Shown here one piece after another: positions 12,001 to 21,000 of a stretch of DNA of 64,000 nt. Each line of letters opens with the position of its first letter. Positions within the stretch are counted from its first letter, which is position 1. The stretch comes from CAYRVX01 sp964427875 (GTDB taxonomy: Bacteria; Planctomycetota; Phycisphaerae; SM23-33): assembly GCA_964427875.1 (NCBI GenBank), contig CAYRVX010000013.1, positions 19,730 through 83,729 of the forward strand, given 5' to 3'. The translations under genes were made by a program, and so were the position numbers. Below the pieces are notes generated by a model. It had not been told where the DNA came from, searched no databases, and saw only the letters and a list, made by a program, of their open reading frames with translations.

Positions 12001-15000
12001 GTCGTAGCCGTAGATGATATCGTCGCCCTCGCCGGCCGTGATGTGGTCGTCGCCCGCGTCGCCGTGGATCGTGTCGATGCCCGCACCCGAGACGATGGTG
12101 TGTGGGACCGCCTCCTTTGCCCCGCCGGAAGCGCGAACGTCGATGAGGTCCACGCCGGAGCCCGTGGTGACCGTCTCGCTGCCGGGCCCGCCGTACACGT
12201 CGTTGTCGCCGTCCCCGGCGTTGATCGTCTCGTCGCCTTCTCCGGCGTAGATCTCGTCGTTGCCGGACCCGGCGGTGATCAGCTCGTTGCCCGCATAGGC
12301 CTCGATGTAGTTGTCGCCCTCGCCCGCGTGGATCTCGTCGTCGCCGAGGTCGGCGTAGATGATATCGCTCCCCTCGCCGCCCTCGATAAGGTGGGTTGAC
12401 TCGGGCTCGCCGGCGTAGTAGGGATTGCCCGGCCCGGGATCGCGCGACGTGCCGGCGTAGATCGTGTCGTCGTCGTCGCCGCCGCGGATCGTGTCGCTTC
12501 CGAGCCCCCCGTACAGCTCGTCGTCCCCGCCGCCGCCCTCGACGATGTCGTTGCTTCGCCCGCCGTCGAGGAAGTCGTCGTCGTCGCCGCCGTAGAGGCT
12601 GTCGTTGCCCAGCCCGCCGGAGAGCGTGTCCTCGCCGGCCTCTCCGTAGAGCGTGTCCTGGCCCCGTTCGCCGAAGAGGTCGTCGTCATCGTCCCCGCCG
12701 TAGAGGATGTCGCCGTCGCGCCCGCCGTACAGCTCGTCGTCGCCGGCGTCGCCGTACAGCACGTCGTAATCCGCCTCGCCGAGGAGATGGTCGTCCCCGG
12801 CGCCGCCGTGCAGCTCGTCGTCGCCGAGGCTGCCGTACAGCTCGTCGTTGCCCTCACCGCCGTCGAGCACGTCGTCGCCGAACCCGCCGTACAGCTCGTC
12901 GCTGCCGCCCTGGCCCCACAGATGGTCGGCCGCGTCGCCGCCGTAGAGCCGATCGTTACCGCTGTAGGCATCTCCCGAGTCGTCGCCGTGCAGCTCGGCC
13001 GGGCCGTCGCCGCTTGTCAGCACGTCGTTGCCGTCGCCGCCCCACATCTCCACGGGCAGGGTGACGTGCTCGTCCACGGTGATGATGTCGTTGCCCGCGC
13101 CGGCGTCCACGTAGATGCCCGTCACGCCCTGGTAGCGCTGCTGGACGCCGAAGCCCGCGACCACCACCTCCTCGGGGCTGTTGCCGCGGTCGAGGTAGAT
13201 CACGTCGGCGCCGTCGCTCAGGTCGCCGTGCACGCGGGCGGCGGCGTTCGGGCCGATGTGCACGGTCAGCAGGCCGCTGCCGTCCACGCTGGCGAGGATC
13301 GGGTCGGTCTCCGGCTCCGGCACGTCGGCCGGCCGGTCCAGCTCGAAGGTCAGCAAGTCGATCTCGCCGATCTTGAACGTGGCCTCGAACATGAGGAACT
13401 TGACGTAGGCCTCCAGGCCCAGCGAGACTTTGCCCCCGATGTCGAAGACCCATATCCCGCCGAGGAGGAAGTTTTTCCACAGCTCGTCGGCGCGGACCCT
13501 GCCGTCGCCGTCGTTGTCGTGGAGGTTGAAATCGATGGTGGCGTAGATGCCGCCGCCCGCGCCGGCGGAGGCGATGCCCAGGTTGATCTCCGCGGCCGCG
13601 GTGATGCTGCCGTAGAGCTGGGCCTCGGGAACGTCCTCGCCCGAGCCGTCGGGGTTCGCGCCGTCGCTGATGTAAAAGCCTTGGAAGATGTCCGTGAAGT
13701 CCCCACTCTCGGCGAAGCGGCGGAAGCCCTCCGTGTCGTAGCCGATCGCCACGTCCATCCACGCCCCGATCCGCCCGGTCAGCCTGGCCATCAGCGGGCC
13801 GATGATCGGGAAGGACTGGCTGTAGGTGAAGTCGATCTCGAACTTCGGCATGTCGTAGGTCACGATCACCATGTTCTGCCCCATCAGCAGGCCCAGGGCG
13901 CTGAGCGGGTTGCTGAGGAACGGGAACTGGAGGCGGTCGGACTTGGCCCCGCTGTTGAGGTGGTTGGCGGAGTCGAAGTAGCTGCTCAGGCCGCCGTCGC
14001 CGAGGCCGCCGATGGCGCCGCCGAGGTCGAAGCCCGACGCCGTCGCGTCGGGCGCGGCGTTGGACAGGTCGTAGCCCGTCGGGTCGTCCGTCACGGCGTT
14101 GTAGCCGTCGAGGCTGAAGCCGCCCAGGTCGATCCACAGGTCGCCCCCCATGCCCCCGACGTCCAGCAGGTCGGCGATGGTGGAGACGGCCTCGACGTAA
14201 TCCGCCACGTCGCCGTAGCCGAACAGCCGCGCGATGTCGACGAGGGAGATGGGTGTTCCCGCCAGGTCGGAGATCAGCGGGATCGGGGCCGTGATCGCGT
14301 CGATGATCGGGCGGACGGGATCGATGATGTCGTTGAGGACGCTCAGCGTCTCGCCGAACAGGCCGCTGAAGAACTCGCCGATGTTCAGGTGGATGTCGGT
14401 GAACTCGATCGCCGGGGGCACCAGGTCGAACTCGGTCGCGTCGCCGAAGCCCCAGTACATGTGGAAGTTCGCGCTGACGGACGGGAAGTTCGTATCGCCG
14501 CCCAAGCTGGCCAGCAGGTCCAGGTGGAGGCTCGCGTCGGCGGTGAGCTTTGCGGTGACGACGTCAGCGAAGTTGCCGACCGACGCCAGCTCGGCCAGCG
14601 TCATCTTGCCGTCGGCGGCGACCGTGCCCGGATCGGTAACGTCCAGGGAGAAGGCGCCCTGGAAGCCGTTGACCACCCCGTTGGTCCTGGCGAGCTGCTC
14701 GGGGGTCAGGTCGCCGGCAGCGAGGGTGTCGGCGTCGAGCTGGAGGAACAGCAGCTCGCCCGTTGCGTCGAGCGAGTCCAGCGACACCTCGAAGAACACG
14801 CTCATGTCCTCGGGATCCGAGACGTCGAAGTACACGCCGTCCATGCGGCTGACGCCGAAGCCGAAGCCGAACTCGAATCCCACGCGGGCCGAAACCTCCC
14901 CCCTTACGTCCAGCCCGAGGGCGGGGATGCCCAGGTCCAGGTCGAACGGGATCTCGAAGGCGATCAATGGGGAGGCGAGCTTGATGTTGAACTCGACTCC

Positions 15001-18000
15001 CGCCGGGTCGACGGACATGACCACGTCGTCCAGCGTGACGTGGCCGTCGCCGGTCAGGTCGCCGAGCCAGTCCCACCCGCCCGGGCCGAGCACGTCGAAG
15101 ACCTTCTGCCGGACGAACAGCGCGGTCAGCTCGCCCTTCTGCTCCAGCGCGCTGACGACGTCCTCCCGCAGGTAGCGGATGAACCGTGAGGCCTCGATGA
15201 GCTTGTCGCCGACCAGCGGCAGGTTGCCGCCGAGCGCTTGCTCCGACAGCGCCAGCTCCAGCAACTGAAGGATGCCGGACCAGCCGCCGACGAGGGCCTC
15301 GAGCGTGTCCGTGCTGAAGTCCAGTGCCGAGATGATGCCCCCGAAATCAGGCGTTGAGAGCGTCTCGAAGCTCGTGATCGGTTCGGCCAGGTTGGTCACG
15401 CGGACGTGGAGGTCCGGGGTGAGCTGGTTGCCCTGGGTGGGGAAGAAGATCGGCAGCGTGGCGTCGGCCTGCCCGGTCACCGACGGCGTCAGGTCCGTGA
15501 GGATGTCCTCGTCGAAGTAATGCACGCCGTCGCCGTTGTTGTTGGTCAGGTCGAAGGACAGTGATGCGGGGCTCGTCGAGCCGCCGGCGCCGTCCTCGTC
15601 CAGGAAGACCATCCCCGGGCTCGTCGGGCTGCCGACGTAGATGCCCAGCGCGCCCAGCGAGGTCTCGAACTGGAGGTTCGTCCCGCTGACGCCCAGCGTC
15701 ACGCCGATGCCGCTCGTGTCGTAGATGAAGGGCCTCGGGTTGGACGGGTCGCTCAGGTCGATCCCCAGCGAAAGGGTCAGCGCGACGCCGCCGGTGACGT
15801 CCAGCTCGCCCGCCGAGTGCACGTCGATCAGGTTGCTCAGCCCGTCCACGCCCAACTCGCTGAGGTCGAAGTTCATCGGCAGCGTGGCGCCGGGGGCGAA
15901 GTCCTTGGCGTAGGTCAGGTCGAACCGGAAGGCCGGCTCGCCGCCGACCGTGTCCATCGACAGCCCCACGTCGCCGGGATCGACGCCGAGGGCGCTCACG
16001 ATCGCCGCCTGGAGGGCCTCGATGCCCATGCTCGGGTCGGCCTGGAACTTCTCGACCATCTCGGTGAAGGCCGGCACGAAGCCGAGCATCTGGTTGATCG
16101 TCTTGTCGACGACCGGCATCTTGACGTCCATGAAACGGTACCCGCCGACCTGCTCGATGAGCGCGGCGATCTGGGCCAGCAGGTCGACGATGTTCGCGCT
16201 CGAGAAGTCGCTGAAGCCGATCAGGTCCTCGAAGTCGTAGAAGTTCACGTCGAAGGAGGCCAGGTCCAGCTCAACGTCCTGCGTGACCGGGTCCACGTTG
16301 AAGACGTTCGGCCAGGACACCACGATCGTCGGGTCGGCCGAGGGGTTCACCGTCAGGCCGGGAAAGCTCGACGACAGCGACACGGGCAGGTCGAAGTCGG
16401 CGCTGGCGTCGATGTCCAGCGAGACGAGGCTCCCGAGATCGCCGAGGGAGTCCACCAGTTGCAGCATGGATACGATGTTGGCCTTGGGGATGGCGGACGG
16501 CCCGGTCTTGCCCAGCGGGTTGAGCCCCACGGTGATGTCCGCGCCGGCTGCGCCGGAGGCGTGGTCGAGGCCGATGTCGAGAATGCCGAAGTTCGCCGAC
16601 GCATTGACGTCCGCGGCCGTCAGGCTCACGCCGGCGCTGAACGACACGTCGTCGGTGAACAGGTAGACGTGGTTGTCCACGGAGTCGCCGTGCAGCGCCG
16701 TGCCGTAGATCACGCCGTCCTCGTCGTCGTCGGTGCCGAGCACGCCCAGGATGAAGCCGACCAGCGAGCCGTTGGCGCCGGTGATCTTGAACTCCGGGTC
16801 GGCCACGGGATTGCTCGTCTCGTCGATCAGCTTGAAGCGCTTGCCCTTGGCGTCTATCTGCGCCTCGAACTTGACCCCTCCGGCCGTGTTGAGCCGATTC
16901 AACACCTCGCCGAGATCGTCCGTGCCCGTCAGCCCGTCGAAGTTCACGGTGAACGTCGATCCGTCGCGCAGTGTTACAGTGACGTCGGCCAGGCCGTCCG
17001 TCTCGACGAGGCCGTCGTCCCACTGGGGCAGCGTGTTGAGCAGTGTCGAGCCGTCGATGGTGACGTCCGCCCCGAGCCCGGACATGTCGAAGCCGATCCT
17101 GACAACCAGGTCGGCCTGCGGCGAGAGGGTGATCTCGCTCGGCGGGGTGACGGTGATGTTGGCCAGGTTGCTCAGCGGGCTGTCGCCCAGCAGGTCCAGG
17201 TCGGCGGTGGCCGTGATCGGGTCGAGCACCTGCGAGAGGTCGAACGTGTAGTCCAGGATCGGGATGATCGTGTCCTTGCCCGTCAGCTTCCCGGTAGCGT
17301 CGAACTCCGGGTTGTAGCCGACCGACGTGATGCCGGGAACCAGCGCCAGAAGCTCCTGGGCGGTGGAGAAGGCCGGGACGTTCTCCTCGCTCTCCAGCAG
17401 GCTGATCACCTGGTCGAGGAAGGCGGTGTCCAGGCCGAGCATCTCCCCCAGCGTCGCGCCCTCGGCGAACGGGACCGGCGTGTTGAGGATGGCCGACGCC
17501 TGGAGGTTGCTCAGCCAGTCGGCGTACTGCTTCAGCACGCCCACGACGTCCCCGGCCGTCAGCTCGGTGAAGGCGGCCAGGGCGTCGGGGAGGACGAACT
17601 CCACGTCCGGGTCGCCGCCGTCGAAGAGGTCCGCGTCGGTGATGAGGATGGCCGGGTCGTCCGGGCCGACGATGTCGGCGGTGCTCCAGCCGCCGATGCT
17701 CGCCTGAAGGGGCAGGTTCACGTCCATCGTGCCGGTGGGGGTCAGCACGAGCAGGTTCGCGATCGGGGTGGACTGGAGCTCGCCGATGTAGAGGCGGTTC
17801 TCGCCGTTGAGGGCCGCGTCGATGTCCACGTCGATCGCGAACGTGCCGTCCACCACCTCCGCCCCGAGGAAGCCGACCATCGCGCCGAAGTCCAGGTCCG
17901 ATGCGGTCAGGTCGGCCGTGATCTGGAAGTTGCTGACCTGGATGAACGCGCCGTCGGCAACCGTCTCGCCGTGGCTCAGGTCGTAGCCGAGCGTCACGTC

Positions 18001-21000
18001 GAAGCCGAACGAGGCCGCCACGTCGATCTGCCCCGAGGCGTCCAGAGAGACGCCGTAGTCCATCAGGCCCAGCTCCGCCAGCTCGTCGCCGAGGTCCAGG
18101 TCCAGTGTGGCCGCCGCCGTCTCCTGGAAACTGAACGAGAGCTCCAGCGTCTGCGACGTGTAGTCCGCGACCAGGCCGTCCACGTGCGACGACAGGGCCG
18201 CAATGAGACCGTCCAGCGTCGGCGGGCTGGCCGTCGCGAAGTAGTCCGTCATCGGCTGGACGATGCCGTCCTGGATCGTCTGGCCGAAATCCAGCATGTT
18301 GCCGATCGTCGGCGGCGTGCCGGGCGCCAGGTCCTTCGAGTCGCCCTCGCCGTTGTCGGTCATGGGGAAGAGCCAGTCGAACCAACTGTAGTTGGAGGAG
18401 TCGTCTCCGGCCTCTCCGAGCCCGCCGACGGCGCCGAGGATCATCGCCTGCTGGTCGGGCGAGAGGACGTCAGGCACGTCCGGGGCGTGGAAGCCGATGT
18501 GAATGATCTCGGGGGCCTCGGTCGCGTCGTGCGCGACGCCCGGGTACAACGCGTTGACGGCGCCGCGGACGTCCTGATTCGTGCAGCCCACCTCCAGCAG
18601 CACGAGGTTGTGATACTCCCCCGTGTCGTTCAGCTCGGTGACAAGATCGACCAGCCACTGCTCGTCGGCCGAAAGGCTGCCGTCCGTGCCGTATTCGGCG
18701 CCGGCCGGAACGTGGAAGTCCACCTCCATGCCGACCTGGTGCTGCCGGCCAAGACCCATCCCATGGAACATGTTCGACGTCCACCCGTCGGATGTGCTGA
18801 TCGCAGCGATGTGCGACGCGTCGATGTCGTTCGTCGGGAACTCCACGACCTCCCCGAGCGTCTCCACCAGCCAGCTCGTCCCGTATCGCTCGGGCACCGT
18901 CAGGTCGGACATCTCGACCCAATGGGGCGCGCTGCCCGCGCTGAGCCAGGAGACTATCGTCAGGTTCAGCTCGCTGTTGGCTTCCCAGGCCGGCTCCGTC
19001 CCGACCGGGTCGACCGCCGCACTGAACCGTTGAATCGACTTCTCCGTGTCCAGATCGAGGATATTCGAGAGCCCCAGCGGCTGGCCGTTGAGCTTGTGAA
19101 ACCCGAGGTAGTTCAGTCGCTGCTGGGCCCGCAGCACGTCCAGACCGTCTCCCTGGCCAATAGCGTTCAGGCCTTGGGTCGCGTGTCCGGCCCCCACGTC
19201 GATTGCGACAACGTGAAGCTCGTCCTCGGCAAGCTCCAAGGTCAGTGTGATCTGCCCCTGGAAGCCCTTCTCGTCGGGCAGAAGGTCCCGTGTGTAGTCG
19301 CTCTCGATGGCGGGCGCGAGGTACAACTGCCCGACCATCTCGATGTCCTCGGGGTCCTCGGTAGTGCCCAGGGACGAGTACAGCCGCCCGATGACGGTGT
19401 CGCCGTCCTTCAGCAGGACGCGGTCGGCATACCATTGGGTGGTAAGGGAGCGGGGGGTGGTCGTCTCGAGCCCGACGCCGGGATCGCGCCACTCGGTCAA
19501 TTCCGCGTCAATGATCCGTGCCGAGGCCGTCGCGGCCTCGATGTCGACCAGGATCAGGTCGCCCGTCTTGCCCTCGATGCTCTGCGTGAGGCTCTCGGCG
19601 CCGGTGACGACCATGGCGAAGTCCTGGCTGCCCATGCCGGGGCCCAGGTGGTCGGCGGAGATGCGAATGGTGTACGTGCCGCTTGCCGGCAGGGAGATCA
19701 CCACCTGCTCGACGTTGTCCACCGTGTTGCGCTCGAAGGCATGCGCCTCTCGGGCCGGCGTGGCGGGATCGGCCTCCCCCTGGTCCCTCGCCATGACCCA
19801 CGGGCGCGACATCACCCCCACGCCATCCTCGACGACAAGATCGAGGTCGTTCACGAGCACCCGCGTGTCGTCGTCGATGCCGGGGCCATGGGCCACGCCC
19901 GGCGGGTCGGTCCAGGCCAGCGTGACCTTCAGGTCGGTGGGCGAGTCCACGTACACGTCGTACTCGACCGGCTGCCCGCGGTAGGTGCCGCGCACGAGGT
20001 ACTCCCCGACGCCGTCGCAGGCGCCGGTGATCGTGTCCGCCGCTGTCCTGGCGTTCATCAGCCCCCAGCCGAACTGGAAGTCCGGCCCGGGCGCTCCGGC
20101 GTCATCGGCCGTGTGAATCAGCAGCGCCCGAACCATGTCCGACGTCGGCAAGTACCCGTGCGTGTCGTCCCAGAGCTCGCCCAGCAGCCCGATCGTGCCG
20201 GTGATCACGGGAGCGGCCACGGACGTGCCGGTCGCCGCGTCATATCCACCCGGCGCCAGCGTATCGAGCTCCCAGCCGTTCGCCACGAGGTCCGGCTTGA
20301 TCCGTCCGTCGTCGGTCGGCCCCCAACTGGAGTGGTAGAGCGTCTCGTAGACGCCCGGATTCATCGGGTCTTCATCGTACACGGCCGAAACGACGATCAC
20401 GTTCTTCGAGGCCGTCTGCACGCCCGCCAGCGTGTCGTAGCCGTCCTGGGGATAGTGCTGAGGGTTCTCGATGTCGAACAGCGCGGTCGAGGCGTCCGTA
20501 TAATGGATGACGGCCCCGTCCTCGATGCCGTAGGCGCCGTCCAGGAGGTATCGCTCGTCGCGAAACCTCCGCTCGTTCCCCGCAGCGGTAACGATCGTGT
20601 GGTCCGGGTTGTCCCACGCCACCTGGTCGACGTCGCGGGCGGTACTGTCGTACTTGCCGAACTGCGGGTCCTCGTACCCGCCCTTGTCCCCGTACCAGTA
20701 CCATTCGTGGCTGTACAGGCCCGTCTCCTGGAAGCCGATATCGACGATCGCGTAGCTGTGGTTGCTCGCCAGGAGGCTGTCGACGGAGCCCTGCATTTCC
20801 GCGATCTGGTCGCTGCCGACGAGGTCCCACGCCCAGAGCTCGGCCTCTTCGGCCATGCCGGCGACGCCCATCCCGTCGTCGTAGGCTGACACCATGACCC
20901 CCGCCACGTTCGTCGCGTGGTCCCTGAGCTCGTGGAACCCGTCCTTGTCCGTGACCCGCGGCGTCAGAAGCTCGTGCGAGGTTTCGACATCGCCCAGCTC

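Noticed and set aside
10790..13050. CRISPR-like regular repeats
   Set aside because: The periodic DNA is coding RTX nonapeptide repeats in one open frame, with no spacer structure.
361..20889. Long plus-strand frames opposite the subtilase-like giant gene
   Set aside because: Same antisense effect. They are broken into several frames with no domain content, while the minus frame is a single open reading frame with recognisable domains.
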